DNA from: Flavobacteriaceae bacterium
Lineage (GTDB): Bacteria; Bacteroidota; Bacteroidia; Flavobacteriales; Flavobacteriaceae
Assembly: GCA_015494075.1 (NCBI GenBank)
Contig: WGBX01000060.1
Coordinates: forward strand, 1 to 41,295
Reading direction: 5' to 3'
Length of the DNA stretch: 41,295 bases
Below, piece by piece: positions 1 through 7,899 of the stretch. A program made the position numbers and the translations under genes. The notes under the pieces were generated by a model that was not told the origin of the DNA, searched no databases, and was given only the letters and a program-made list of their open reading frames with translations. Each line of letters starts with the position of its first letter. Positions within the stretch are counted from its first letter, which is position 1.

Positions 1-42
1 ACCAAAATAACTTGTTATATGAAATAATCATTGTATTTTAAA

Positions 43-116
43 ATCAAAAAAGGAACATCACCTTTAGGGCTGGAAACTCTTGGTGACGTTCCCTATGAAA
101 GTTAAACTATGTTTAA
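43..116 (-). ncRNA. Candidate small RNA or terminated leader RNA
   Basis: Read on the minus strand, a transcript from the promoter at 122-129 would start near 116. It would first form a 5' hairpin from the palindrome at 101-117 and then a stem GGAACGTCACC / GGTGATGTTCC (arms at 92-82 and 62-52) with a 19-nt loop, followed at once by TTTTTTGATTTT. This is a convincing intrinsic terminator. The stem is complete only on the minus strand, where the odd pair is G-U; on the plus strand it would be A-C, and no T tract follows. The product would be about 70 nt with no open reading frame. It is either a free small RNA or an attenuated leader of a minus-strand gene beyond position 1. No known RNA family was recognised. 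Confidence 0.5.
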
Positions 117-117
117 C
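101..117. promoter_or_regulatory. Palindromic operator-like site 1
   Basis: GTTAAACTATGTTTAAC is a perfect 7+7 palindrome around a 3-nt centre. It covers the predicted start of the minus-strand transcript, so a bound repressor would block initiation. A second near-identical copy lies at 140-156, with 39 bp between centres. The binding protein is unknown; TetR- or MarR-like regulators commonly use sites of this size. Confidence 0.5.
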
Positions 118-121
118 GGTG

Positions 122-129
122 CAAAGTTA
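122..129 (-). promoter_or_regulatory. Minus-strand -7 promoter element
   Basis: On the minus strand this reads TAACTTTG, a perfect match to the Bacteroidota -7 consensus TAnnTTTG. It lies between two palindromes and upstream of the candidate terminated RNA. No clear -33 TTG was found at the usual distance, which could mean an activator-dependent or repressed promoter. Confidence 0.5.
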
Positions 130-139
130 CACATTTTTA

Positions 140-156
140 GTTAAACATAGTTTGAG
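140..156. promoter_or_regulatory. Palindromic operator-like site 2
   Basis: GTTAAACATAGTTTGAG matches the reverse complement of site 1 in its first 14 bases and differs only at the outer end. It lies over the -20 to -33 region of the minus-strand promoter. It is outside the predicted transcript, so its conservation points to DNA binding rather than RNA folding. Confidence 0.45.
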
Positions 157-231
157 GCACATAACTTCTTGTGATGAGGGAAATGAAACGGCTCGTCAAA
201 TAAAATATGTTTAATTAAAAATTTACGAATT

Positions 232-438
232 ATGAAAAAAATAGTTTTATTGTTAATTTTAGCTTTTGGTTTTGTTAATTTAACCAGTGCAACACAAGAA
301 AAGAAAGATGTTAAACAATGTTACGAAGGCAATGTTTGTGCAGATATCGCTGATGCCATTACAGCAAATCATTGTGGGTATTCTGATTGCGATGATGATT
401 GGTGGGTTTATGCATATAACGAATGTGTTAACGCTTAA
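232..438 (+). CDS. Small secreted Cys-containing protein
   Basis: This 68-residue protein has a clear Sec signal peptide: KK, then a hydrophobic stretch at about 4-16, with likely cleavage after the SA at 19-20. The mature chain is about 48 residues, acidic near its C-terminal part (D52, D54-D56), with two Trp (57-58) and five Cys at 30, 36, 48, 53 and 65. The odd number leaves one Cys unpaired, or free for dimerisation or for a partner. I do not recognise a family. The ATG is preceded by an A/T-rich leader without Shine-Dalgarno sequence, as is usual in this phylum. It lies 48 nt upstream of a GLPGLI protein and its receptor-like partner, separated from them by a hairpin (450-470), so the three may be partly co-transcribed. 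Function unknown. Confidence 0.7.
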   Translation: MKKIVLLLILAFGFVNLTSATQEKKDVKQCYEGNVCADIADAITANHCGYSDCDDDWWVYAYNECVNA

Positions 439-449
439 TAATAATTTTT

Positions 450-470
450 GCAGCCCTTAATAAGGGCTGC
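450..470. terminator. Hairpin, partial terminator
   Basis: A perfect 10-bp stem, GCAGCCCTTA / TAAGGGCTGC, with a single-nucleotide gap lies right after the small secreted protein. On the plus strand it is followed by ATTAAAAAAT rather than a T run, so it may attenuate or stabilise the mRNA end rather than fully terminate. On the minus strand the following tract is mostly A. Confidence 0.45.
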
Positions 471-486
471 ATTAAAAAATATAAAA

Positions 487-1203
487 ATGAAACAAATAAT
501 TATAATATTCACTTACTTTTTCGTCCATTTTGTTTATTCACAACAAAATGCGATTGTAGAATATGAATATCTCTACAATCCCAATTTGGGTGATAAACCC
601 ACTAATGAAATCATGCAGAGAGCCGCTTCAATTAATGATAAAGCAGCCGAATATGCCAAGCAATACCGGTATATTTTAAAGTTTAATCCTAACGAAAGTT
701 ACTACTACATAGATGCCGGTATGAAACCGGACGATTTAGAAGACCCTATGGCTTATCATTTGTCAAAAATGATGATAGGGCATGGAATTTTTTATCAAAA
801 CGCACCAAAACGTTATACTTTAAACCAAAAAGAAAGCATGCATCAATTGTATTTGGTTAAGGATACTATTAAAAATGATTGGACCATTAGTTATGAAAAG
901 AAAATGATTGGCAGTTATAAATGTTATAAAGCAACCAAAAAATGTCAATGTGGGCAAGATATTGTCGCTTGGTTTACACCGGAAATACCGGTACCGTTTG
1001 GTCCCGCCGGTTATGGTGGCGCCCCCGGACTGATTTTACAATTAACCTTTTTTAAACACACCTTGCGTTTAAAAAAAATAAAATTGCTCAAAAAACCAAT
1101 TTCCATTACGCCACCCGACAAAGGCGAACCTATTACAAAGGTAAAACTAGAAAACCGGCAATGGAACAGACGAATGGAGTTAATGGAGCGTAGAAGGCAT
1201 TAA
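487..1203 (+). CDS. GLPGLI-family secreted protein
   Basis: This 238-residue protein belongs to the GLPGLI family (TIGR01200), a Bacteroidota group of unknown biochemical role whose genes often sit beside TonB-dependent receptors. The naming motif appears here as GAPGLI at residues 178-183, after a Pro/Gly-rich approach (VPFGPAGYG), so one Leu of the motif is Ala. The N-terminus is a signal peptide (MKQIIIIFTYFFVHFVYSQ, cleavage near residue 18), which fixes the start at the ATG at 487; the frame is open upstream to a TTG at 448, but that would put the stem of the hairpin inside the gene. It ends 13 nt before the receptor-like gene, so the two are almost certainly one operon. It is probably periplasmic or outer-membrane associated. 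Confidence 0.85.
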   Translation: MKQIIIIFTYFFVHFVYSQQNAIVEYEYLYNPNLGDKPTNEIMQRAASINDKAAEYAKQYRYILKFNPNESYYYIDAGMKPDDLEDPMAYHLSKMMIGHGIFYQNAPKRYTLNQKESMHQLYLVKDTIKNDWTISYEKKMIGSYKCYKATKKCQCGQDIVAWFTPEIPVPFGPAGYGGAPGLILQLTFFKHTLRLKKIKLLKKPISITPPDKGEPITKVKLENRQWNRRMELMERRRH

Positions 1204-1216
1204 ATCTTTATTAATT

Positions 1217-3871
1217 TTGAAAATAGCCGTTTCCTTTTTTTTGTTTTGGTTTATTTCTCATATTTTTGCCCAAGAAATTGTAGTGCAAGGACGGATAACG
1301 GATTCCTTGCATCAAGCTCTGCCCTACGCCAATATTATGGCGGAAGCCGGACAACAACAAGCACCTATCTTTACCATGACGGACGAAAACGGCAAATACA
1401 AACTGCGTTTGCTAAAAAAATATACTTACAAGGTCATAGTGCTCTATATGGGCTATCAACCGGTAAGTTTTAAGGTAGATAGTTTATCCGAAGGTTTTAT
1501 AAAAAACATTGTTTTGCAACCGGCTGAAAATCAACTTAATGAAGTGGTTATTAAGGCAGATATACCTGTTAAAGTCAGCCAAGATACCATTACCTATAAA
1601 ACCGACCGGTTTAAAACCGGAGAGGAACGAAAACTCAAAGACGTGCTTAAAAAATTGCCCGGAATGGAAGTGGATAAAAACGGTAACGTCAGCGTAATGG
1701 GTAAAAAAGTCAGTAAAGTGTTGGTCGAAGGCAAGCCGTTTTTCGGGGGAGGTACCCAATTGGCAGTCGATAATATTCCGGCTGATGCGGTTGATAAGGT
1801 CGTCGCTATAGATGATTATAACAGTGTCAGCTTTATGAAAGGGCTGACCGATGAGCAAAAGATGATCATCAATATCAAACTCAAAGAAGGTAAAAAACGT
1901 TTTGTCTTTGGGGATATGGAAGCCGGTGGCGGAACCCAACAGAGCTATCTCGGTAAAGCCAATTTGTTTTATTACAGTCCTAAAACCAATGTGAGTTTTA
2001 TCGGCAATCTCAATAATACCGGTGAAGTTCCCATGAATTTTTCCGATTTTATGCGATTTGAAGGCGGTATTGCCGATTTGGGCAAACTCAAATCATCTTT
2101 TCAAAATTTCCGTTGGATAATGGAAATGATAGGTGCGGAAAACTTTTTACAAAAACAAAATAAATTTGGCGCGCTGCAATGGCAACAAGATTTTGGTAAT
2201 AAAATAGAATTTAGCACCTATGCCATTTTTCTCAATCAAAAAATAGAGACACAACAAATTGACGTCAATCAATATTTGGGCACGCAAACTTTTATCGAAA
2301 ACAGAAAAACAACCCAAAATCAAAAAGATATAAACGGCTTGGTGAAAATGCATTTTCGATACAAAGCAAGTGTTTTAAATTATTTTGATATGGAACTACT
2401 CGGTAATATCAAAGATGCCGATTTCAACAGTTTAAAAACTTCGACAACAGAACAGGCGGTGCAAAATATTATTGAAAATCAACAAGATAAAGCCTATCAT
2501 TGGACGAATAATTTGGCTTGGCACCGGAAAATTAACCGGAAAAATACTATCCGTTTTTTACAAAATATGACATTTGACAAAAATGAGCCCTTAGACGATT
2601 GGCAAACCAATCAACCGGTTTTGTCACAATTGTTGACTTTGCAACCGGCAGGTATTTATAAAATAAGGCAAAACCAACGAAACGATAACAAAGCATGGAA
2701 TGTAGAACTAAAACATTACTGGTTGATTAATAACAATCATCATCTTTATACGAGCATAGGCAACCATTTGAGTTTTCAAGATTTTTATACACAGAGCTAT
2801 CAGACTTTGGACGATGCGTCCAACTATGATTTAAGCACTTCGGGATTTCATAATGATTTACAATTACATTTAAACGATTTGTTTGGTGGCATGCAATACA
2901 AGTTGAGATTTAACGGATTTATAGTCAAAGCCGGTTTGTTTGCCCATCGTTATTCGTGGCAATTTGAAGGTGATTATCAAAAATATAAAGTCAAACAAAC
3001 ACTCTTGCCAGAATTTTCCCTTCATAAAAAAATCGGCTTGAAACAAAAGTTAAACTTTACCTATCGTTTAAAAGCCAATATTCCCGAGGTTTCTAAATAT
3101 TTGAAATTTTATTATTTAACCGGATTTAACACGGTAGCCAAAGGCAATCCGGAATTAAGTTATGAACAAGCGCATCATTTTAATCTGTCGTTTTCGCATT
3201 TTAGTATGGCTAACAACCTGAATTATTATTTACGTTTGCAATACCAACGCAAAGAAAGCAGTATAAAAAACAAAATTGTATATGCGGGTATTGATTATTA
3301 TACGAGTCCTGTTTTGACACATTTTCCCGACCAATCAATGAACGCAAGCTTGTATGTTAAAAAAAGTTTTAAAAAGTTTTATGCCAGTGTCAAACCGTAT
3401 TGGCAAGTGAATAATTATCATCAAAATATTCAAAATCAATGGAAAAATATCCAAAACATCACGCAAAGTTATCAATTTGAAGCTGGTACTTATTTTAAAA
3501 AATATCCTAATATTGACATTGGTTTGCTACAAAGGATAAATCGACATTTAATAGATGAACAAAGTCATCGTTATATACAAAATATCCCGTCATTAAGTTT
3601 GGCTTATGATTATAAAAGTTTTAATTTTAAGACCGACTATCAATATATACACACCAAAGATTTATTGATTCAACGTAGTGCTTACCATCTGGCAAGTATT
3701 AGTGTGATATATCAAAAAGAAAACAGTCCTTGGGGATTGGAATTACAAGGGCAAAACTTATTTGACAATCGGGTTGTCAGATCTTACCACCAATCAGAAT
3801 TTATTATTTCCGACACGGATATTTTAGTACAACCGCGAATTGTGATGTTAAACTTGCATTATAAATTATAA
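1217..3871 (+). CDS. TonB-receptor-like outer-membrane beta-barrel protein
   Basis: This 884-residue protein shows, in order, a signal peptide (1-18, ending FAQ), a carboxypeptidase-regulatory-like beta-sandwich domain (about 20-105, with GRITDS and the DENGKY turn), a plug-like domain (about 105-205, with LNEVVIKAD, LKDVLKKLPG and VLVEGKPFFGGG), and a long barrel rich in alternating aromatic residues that ends in LNLHYKL, a typical last beta strand. Such proteins form outer-membrane channels, often powered by TonB, and several are used for peptide or polymer uptake. No TonB box was evident. The start codon is TTG: the first in-frame ATG comes about 40 residues later and would delete the signal peptide. 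It follows the GLPGLI gene by 13 nt. The substrate is unknown; the family assignment is secure. Confidence 0.88.
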   Translation: MKIAVSFFLFWFISHIFAQEIVVQGRITDSLHQALPYANIMAEAGQQQAPIFTMTDENGKYKLRLLKKYTYKVIVLYMGYQPVSFKVDSLSEGFIKNIVLQPAENQLNEVVIKADIPVKVSQDTITYKTDRFKTGEERKLKDVLKKLPGMEVDKNGNVSVMGKKVSKVLVEGKPFFGGGTQLAVDNIPADAVDKVVAIDDYNSVSFMKGLTDEQKMIINIKLKEGKKRFVFGDMEAGGGTQQSYLGKANLFYYSPKTNVSFIGNLNNTGEVPMNFSDFMRFEGGIADLGKLKSSFQNFRWIMEMIGAENFLQKQNKFGALQWQQDFGNKIEFSTYAIFLNQKIETQQIDVNQYLGTQTFIENRKTTQNQKDINGLVKMHFRYKASVLNYFDMELLGNIKDADFNSLKTSTTEQAVQNIIENQQDKAYHWTNNLAWHRKINRKNTIRFLQNMTFDKNEPLDDWQTNQPVLSQLLTLQPAGIYKIRQNQRNDNKAWNVELKHYWLINNNHHLYTSIGNHLSFQDFYTQSYQTLDDASNYDLSTSGFHNDLQLHLNDLFGGMQYKLRFNGFIVKAGLFAHRYSWQFEGDYQKYKVKQTLLPEFSLHKKIGLKQKLNFTYRLKANIPEVSKYLKFYYLTGFNTVAKGNPELSYEQAHHFNLSFSHFSMANNLNYYLRLQYQRKESSIKNKIVYAGIDYYTSPVLTHFPDQSMNASLYVKKSFKKFYASVKPYWQVNNYHQNIQNQWKNIQNITQSYQFEAGTYFKKYPNIDIGLLQRINRHLIDEQSHRYIQNIPSLSLAYDYKSFNFKTDYQYIHTKDLLIQRSAYHLASISVIYQKENSPWGLELQGQNLFDNRVVRSYHQSEFIISDTDILVQPRIVMLNLHYKL

Positions 3872-4068
3872 CGTCTAACCGAGTACACAGAATAAAACTT
3901 ATAGGCATTTATAGATTGATATATTTAGGAGGTCAACTATTTAATTTTATTTTACAAAATAAAAATGATGTATTCCTAATATAGGCAATATTATACTATA
4001 AAATATTTGTTAAATAAACCAAGCCTTAGTGCTTTCATTGAGACTAAGCTGTGTACATCCAACTTTTT
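3872..4068. other. Intergenic region, no gene seen
   Basis: An A/T-rich gap between the receptor-like gene and the EamA gene. It contains a 9-bp A/T stem, TTTTATTTT / AAAATAAAA (3945-3964), and a weaker stem near 4021-4050 (AGCCTTAGT / ACTAAGCT with a bulge). Neither is followed by a good T tract. No open frame of useful length and no known RNA was recognised. TTTAGGAGGT at about 3925-3934 looks like a ribosome-binding site but precedes no gene. Confidence 0.5.
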
Positions 4069-4071
4069 ATG

Positions 4072-4079
4072 TATTTTTA
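4072..4079 (+). promoter_or_regulatory. Possible -7 element of the EamA gene
   Basis: TATTTTTA matches TAnnTTTG in seven of eight positions and is followed by CACC, as at many Bacteroidota starts. If used, transcription would begin near 4085, just upstream of the ATG at 4093, and this would rule out the GTG at 4051. Confidence 0.3.
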
Positions 4080-4092
4080 CACCAAAAATCAG

Positions 4093-4974
4093 ATGTCACA
4101 CCTTAAAGCGTACGCTAAGTTGCACTTTATCATATTTATCTGGGGATTTACTGCAGTTTTAGGCGCCTTAATTCACCTCGATTATTTAACCTTGACATGG
4201 TATCGTATGGGTTTGGCATCTTTGTTTTTGGCATTGTATATATTGTTACATCCTGTTAGGCGTCAACAAATGTTTAAATGGGATACCAAACAGCAGTTGC
4301 GTTATCTTTTGGGAGGTGTCATTATTGCATCTCATTGGTTGGCATTTTTTTATGCTATAAAGGTTTCTAATGTCTCTATTACTTTAGTAACTTTATCAAG
4401 TGGCGCTTTTTTTACTTCATTATTGGAACCACTTTTGTTTAAACGCAAAATATATATTTATGAGATATTCTTAGGCATGCTGATTTTAGGTGGCTTTTTT
4501 ATATTGTTAAAAATAGAAAATATTGACTTCACAGGTGTTTATTTCGCTTTAATTGCAGCGTTTTTGTCTGGCTTATTTTCTGTCCTTAACGGCTTGTTTA
4601 TCCGGCAACAATCGGGTGTGCAATTATCATTCTTTCAATTGTTTTATGGTTTTTTATTTCTTACTTTAATATTATTATTTAAAGGGGATTTAAAGTATTT
4701 GCCATCTCCTTCAATAACCGATTGGATTTATCTGATAATATTAGCCAGTATATGTACGGCTTATGCATTTACACAATCAATTAATTTAATGAAACATCTC
4801 AGCCCTTATACGGTAATGTTATCCATAAATTTAGAACCTGTATATGGCATTATATTAGCCGTTTTGATTTTAGGTAGCAAAGAAAAAATGTCTCCGGGTT
4901 TTTATTTAGGCGCACTTATAATTTTGACTATCATTGTTTTAAATAGTATAATTAAACACAAAAATCAAAAATAG
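4093..4974 (+). CDS. EamA-family DMT permease
   Basis: This 293-residue protein is almost entirely hydrophobic, with about ten transmembrane segments arranged as two EamA repeats, the drug/metabolite transporter architecture. The N-terminal repeat begins FIIFIWGFTAVLG; the second begins near FALIAAFLSGLFSVLNG and carries the usual SPYTVMLSINLEPVYG segment, where a conserved Pro-containing helix precedes the last two membrane spans. The substrate cannot be told from sequence; amino acids, nucleotides and drugs are all known in the family. The frame is open back to a GTG at 4051 and an ATG at 4069, but a promoter-like element at 4072-4079 and the family's usual length favour the ATG at 4093. 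It appears to be transcribed alone. Confidence 0.82.
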   Translation: MSHLKAYAKLHFIIFIWGFTAVLGALIHLDYLTLTWYRMGLASLFLALYILLHPVRRQQMFKWDTKQQLRYLLGGVIIASHWLAFFYAIKVSNVSITLVTLSSGAFFTSLLEPLLFKRKIYIYEIFLGMLILGGFFILLKIENIDFTGVYFALIAAFLSGLFSVLNGLFIRQQSGVQLSFFQLFYGFLFLTLILLFKGDLKYLPSPSITDWIYLIILASICTAYAFTQSINLMKHLSPYTVMLSINLEPVYGIILAVLILGSKEKMSPGFYLGALIILTIIVLNSIIKHKNQK

Positions 4975-5071
4975 CCGATAAAATGTTAATGTCTTATGAA
5001 GATTTGGAATTATTTTTTACTTTTACACAATTAATATAGCCGGCATTTGCCGTAAACTCAAACAAACAACT

Positions 5072-6019
5072 ATGGAATATTTGGATTTTGAAAAACCCAT
5101 CGAAGAGTTGGAAAACAACCTGAAAAAATGTTACGAAATAGCAGAAGAAACAGGTATTGATACAGGTTGTAAGAAAATTGAAAAAGAAATAGAAAAAAAA
5201 CAAAAAGAAATCTTCAAAAAATTAACACCTTGGCAACGTGTACAGTTATCACGCCATCCTGACCGTCCTTTTACATTAGATTATATCAAAGCTTTGGCAG
5301 GAGATACATTCTTAGAATTACATGGCGACCGCAATTTTGCTGATGATAAAGCTATGATTGGTGGTTTAGGCAAAATCGGAGATCAAACCTACATGTTTAT
5401 CGGTATGCAAAAAGGCCGTAATACTAAGGAACGTAAATACCGCAATTTCGGAATGGCCAATCCGGAAGGTTATCGTAAAGCGTTACGATTGATGAAAATG
5501 GCAGAAAAATTCGGAATTCCGGTAGTTACCTTGATTGATACACCGGGAGCCTATCCGGGTATTGAAGCCGAAGAGCGGGGGCAAGGTGAAGCTATTGCAC
5601 GTAATATCTTGGAAATGACAAAATTAGAAACACCAATTATCACTATTATTATAGGAGAAGGTGCCTCTGGCGGTGCTTTGGGTATTGGTGTTGGCGATAG
5701 AGTTTATATGCTCGAAAATACTTGGTATTCGGTTATTTCACCGGAGTCTTGCTCTTCAATTCTATGGCGAAGTTGGGAATATAAAGAACAAGCTGCCAAT
5801 GCCTTGAAATTGACATCTCCGGATATGCTTAAATTAGGATTAATTGATGAAATTATACCGGAGCCAATTGGCGGAGCTCATAGAAAACCTGAAGAAACTT
5901 TTCAAACCGTAGCCGATAAAATTGTAACAACTTATAATGAATTAAAAGCTATTCCGGCAGACAAGTTAGTACAACAACGTATGGAAAAATACGCCAAAAT
6001 GGGTGAATTTTCCGAATAA
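5072..6019 (+). CDS. accA: Acetyl-CoA carboxylase carboxyltransferase subunit alpha
   Basis: AccA forms, with AccD, the carboxyltransferase that moves CO2 from biotin on AccB to acetyl-CoA to give malonyl-CoA, the first step of fatty-acid synthesis. The 315 residues match the usual length. Visible family features are a helical N-terminus (about 1-50), the conserved [20 protein letters not shown] segment (about 50-70), [18 protein letters not shown] with the oxyanion and acyl-CoA-binding glycines, and [16 protein letters not shown] followed by YSVISPESC. It lacks the zinc-ribbon sequence of AccD, as expected. The ATG at 5072 follows a short A/T-rich leader; a seven-of-eight -7 match (TACTTTTA) lies at 5018-5025. 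A small membrane-protein gene follows within 11 nt and shares its terminator. Confidence 0.96.
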   Translation: MEYLDFEKPIEELENNLKKCYEIAEETGIDTGCKKIEKEIEKKQKEIFKKLTPWQRVQLSRHPDRPFTLDYIKALAGDTFLELHGDRNFADDKAMIGGLGKIGDQTYMFIGMQKGRNTKERKYRNFGMANPEGYRKALRLMKMAEKFGIPVVTLIDTPGAYPGIEAEERGQGEAIARNILEMTKLETPIITIIIGEGASGGALGIGVGDRVYMLENTWYSVISPESCSSILWRSWEYKEQAANALKLTSPDMLKLGLIDEIIPEPIGGAHRKPEETFQTVADKIVTTYNELKAIPADKLVQQRMEKYAKMGEFSE

Positions 6020-6029
6020 AATCTATGTC

Positions 6030-6221
6030 ATGAACTTAAAAAAGAAATTACTAACACTAGATATTATTGTTCTGTTACTTATAGCGGTTTTTGCACTTTT
6101 AATAAACGAATTAAATTTAGAAAAATACGCATTTAGATTTTGTATACCCATTATGCTAACAGTTTATTATATCGGTCGGTATTTGCCTTTACAATTGATT
6201 AAAAAAGAACTAAAAAAATAA
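6030..6221 (+). CDS. Small two-helix membrane protein
   Basis: A 63-residue protein with two hydrophobic segments (about 10-27 and 36-50) joined by a short loop, and a basic C-terminus (KKELKK). No family is recognised. It starts 10 nt after accA, so it is in the same transcript. An in-frame GTG at 6003 would overlap the end of accA and add nine residues; the ATG gives a more normal KKK-plus-helix membrane start. It ends just before a strong terminator. The function is unknown; it may be a small integral inner-membrane protein. Confidence 0.6.
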   Translation: MNLKKKLLTLDIIVLLLIAVFALLINELNLEKYAFRFCIPIMLTVYYIGRYLPLQLIKKELKK

Positions 6222-6228
6222 AAACAAG

Positions 6229-6253
6229 GGTATGCTATGCATACCTTTTTTTA
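6229..6253 (+). terminator. Terminator of the accA transcript
   Basis: A perfect 7-bp stem, GGTATGC / GCATACC, with a 3-nt loop is followed by seven T residues. It closes the accA and small membrane-protein unit and separates it from pepD. Confidence 0.8.
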
Positions 6254-6287
6254 TATAATCCTGATTTAGGATATTAAAATTTAGAAT

Positions 6288-7757
6288 ATGAAAAAAAATA
6301 TGAACAACCAAATTGCCCAATTAGAACCCAAAGAAATATGGGAAAATTTTGTGGCTTTAAACAGTGTCCCCCGCCCATCAAAAAAAGAAGAAAAAGTGCG
6401 ACAATTTATGTTGAACTTTGGTAAAAAATTAGGTCTGGAAACCTTTGAAGATAAAATTGGGAACGTAATTATTAAAAAACCTGCCACACCGGGCATGGAA
6501 AATCATAAAACAGTAGCTCTGCAATCCCACTTAGACATGGTTCCTCAAAAAAATAAAGGTACTGAGCACAATTTTGAAAAAGATGGAATTAGTATGATTA
6601 TAGACGGTGATTGGGTAACAGCCGATGGTACGACTTTAGGTGCAGATAATGGTATTGGCGTTGCTGCAATTATGGGCTTATTAGCTTCTAAAAACATTCC
6701 GCATCCACCCCTGGAAGCTTTATTTACTATTGATGAAGAAACCGGCATGACAGGTGCACAACATCTTGAAGAAGGAATTTTAGATGCTGAAATCATGCTT
6801 AACCTTGATACAGAAGAAGATACAGAACTCGATATTGGTTGTGCCGGAGGTATCGATATTACAGCTAAAGGACATTATAAACAAGAAGATACGCCCGCTG
6901 ATAATAAAGCGTATTTAATTAAGGTAAAGGGATTAACAGGCGGGCATAGTGGAATGGATATTCATCTTTATCGAGGTAATGCTAATAAAATTTTAAACCG
7001 TCTTTTATATCTCGGAGCTCAAAAAGGACTGAGTGTAAGTGAAATACACGGAGGAGGTTTGCGCAATGCAATTCCTCGTGAGGCAGAAGCTTTAGTAACC
7101 TTGCCAAAAGAAAAAGCCGGAGAAATATTAGAAGCCTTAAACACTTTAGCCGATACAATTAAAATTGAACAAGCCAAACAAGACCCTGACTTAAGGTTTG
7201 AATTCATTCCAGTTGATTTGCCGACGCATATAATGCAAAAAGATGCACAAAATAGTTTAATTAAAACAATTTATGCTGCACATAACGGGGTTTACCGTAT
7301 GAGTCCGGATATGGAAGATTTGGTCGAAACCTCAAACAATGTAGCTAGTGTCAATGTAGCTGGTGGAAATATTCAAATCGATAATTTGACGCGCTCAAGT
7401 GTAGAAAGTACAAAAGAAGATTTGGCTAATACCTTAAAAAGCGTATACGAACTCGGGGGACTAGAAGTGGCATTAACCGGTTCATACCCGGGATGGAAAC
7501 CTAATCCCAATGCACAAATATTGGCTATTATGACTGACTTATATGAAAAAATGTATCAACACAAACCGGAAGTTGTCGCTTGTCATGCCGGGTTAGAATG
7601 TGGTATTATTAAATCACATTATCCTAATATGGAAATGATTTCTTTTGGGCCTACTATTAAAGGAGCACACTCGCCAGATGAAAGGGTCAATATCAAATCG
7701 GTACAAAAGTTTTGGGATTATTTAAAAGAAACATTAAAAAATATTCCTGAAAAATAA
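6288..7757 (+). CDS. pepD: Aminoacyl-histidine dipeptidase (peptidase family M20)
   Basis: PepD hydrolyses dipeptides, classically beta-alanyl- or aminoacyl-histidine, in the cytoplasm with two metal ions. The 489 residues match the PepD length of about 485. Visible M20 signatures are SHLDMVPQ (metal His81 and general-base-associated Asp83), LGADNGIG (bridging Asp120), IDEETGMTGA (catalytic Glu150 with metal Glu151), LNLDTEED, the lid/dimer segment GLTGGHSGMDI, and the late metal His in FGPTIKGAHSPDER. HAGLECG near the C-terminus is also typical of PepD. No signal peptide is present. Two Met codons lie at the start (6288 and 6300) and either could be used. It is single, flanked by terminators on both sides, and likely serves peptide scavenging. 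Confidence 0.93.
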   Translation: MKKNMNNQIAQLEPKEIWENFVALNSVPRPSKKEEKVRQFMLNFGKKLGLETFEDKIGNVIIKKPATPGMENHKTVALQSHLDMVPQKNKGTEHNFEKDGISMIIDGDWVTADGTTLGADNGIGVAAIMGLLASKNIPHPPLEALFTIDEETGMTGAQHLEEGILDAEIMLNLDTEEDTELDIGCAGGIDITAKGHYKQEDTPADNKAYLIKVKGLTGGHSGMDIHLYRGNANKILNRLLYLGAQKGLSVSEIHGGGLRNAIPREAEALVTLPKEKAGEILEALNTLADTIKIEQAKQDPDLRFEFIPVDLPTHIMQKDAQNSLIKTIYAAHNGVYRMSPDMEDLVETSNNVASVNVAGGNIQIDNLTRSSVESTKEDLANTLKSVYELGGLEVALTGSYPGWKPNPNAQILAIMTDLYEKMYQHKPEVVACHAGLECGIIKSHYPNMEMISFGPTIKGAHSPDERVNIKSVQKFWDYLKETLKNIPEK

Positions 7758-7797
7758 TCCGGAAAAGTTATATGTTAATTTAGATATAATTTTATAT

Positions 7798-7834
7798 GAC
7801 CTGTCCGGCATTTTGTTAGACAGGTCTTTATCAT
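7798..7834 (+). terminator. Terminator after pepD
   Basis: An 8-bp stem, GACCTGTC / GACAGGTC (7798-7805 and 7819-7826), is followed by TTTATCAT. The T tract is short, so termination may be partial. Confidence 0.55.
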
Positions 7835-7899
7835 AAAGACAATAAAACACACATATTAAAATTATTTTCCTTTTATGGAAATTATAAAATAACATCGTT

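Noticed and set aside
101-146. GTTAAAC and GTTTAAC look like integron attC core sites (GTTRRRY / RYYYAAC).
   Set aside because: The spacing is too short (about 36 bp), the inner L'/L'' boxes are missing, and no integrase or cassette array is present. A palindromic operator explains the sequence better.
448-486. N-terminal extension of the GLPGLI gene from a TTG at 448.
   Set aside because: It would include the hairpin at 450-470 and place 13 extra residues before an evident signal peptide.
1484-1939. Minus-strand open frame of 151 codons.
   Set aside because: It is antisense to the plug region of the TonB-receptor-like gene and shows no protein features of its own.
3925-3934. TTTAGGAGGT as a Shine-Dalgarno sequence of a hidden gene.
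   Set aside because: The nearest downstream ATG codons give only a few codons before a stop, and this phylum rarely uses such sites.
4051-4092. Earlier GTG and ATG starts of the EamA gene.
   Set aside because: They lie at or before a promoter-like element and add residues not typical of the family; the ATG at 4093 is preferred, though not proven.
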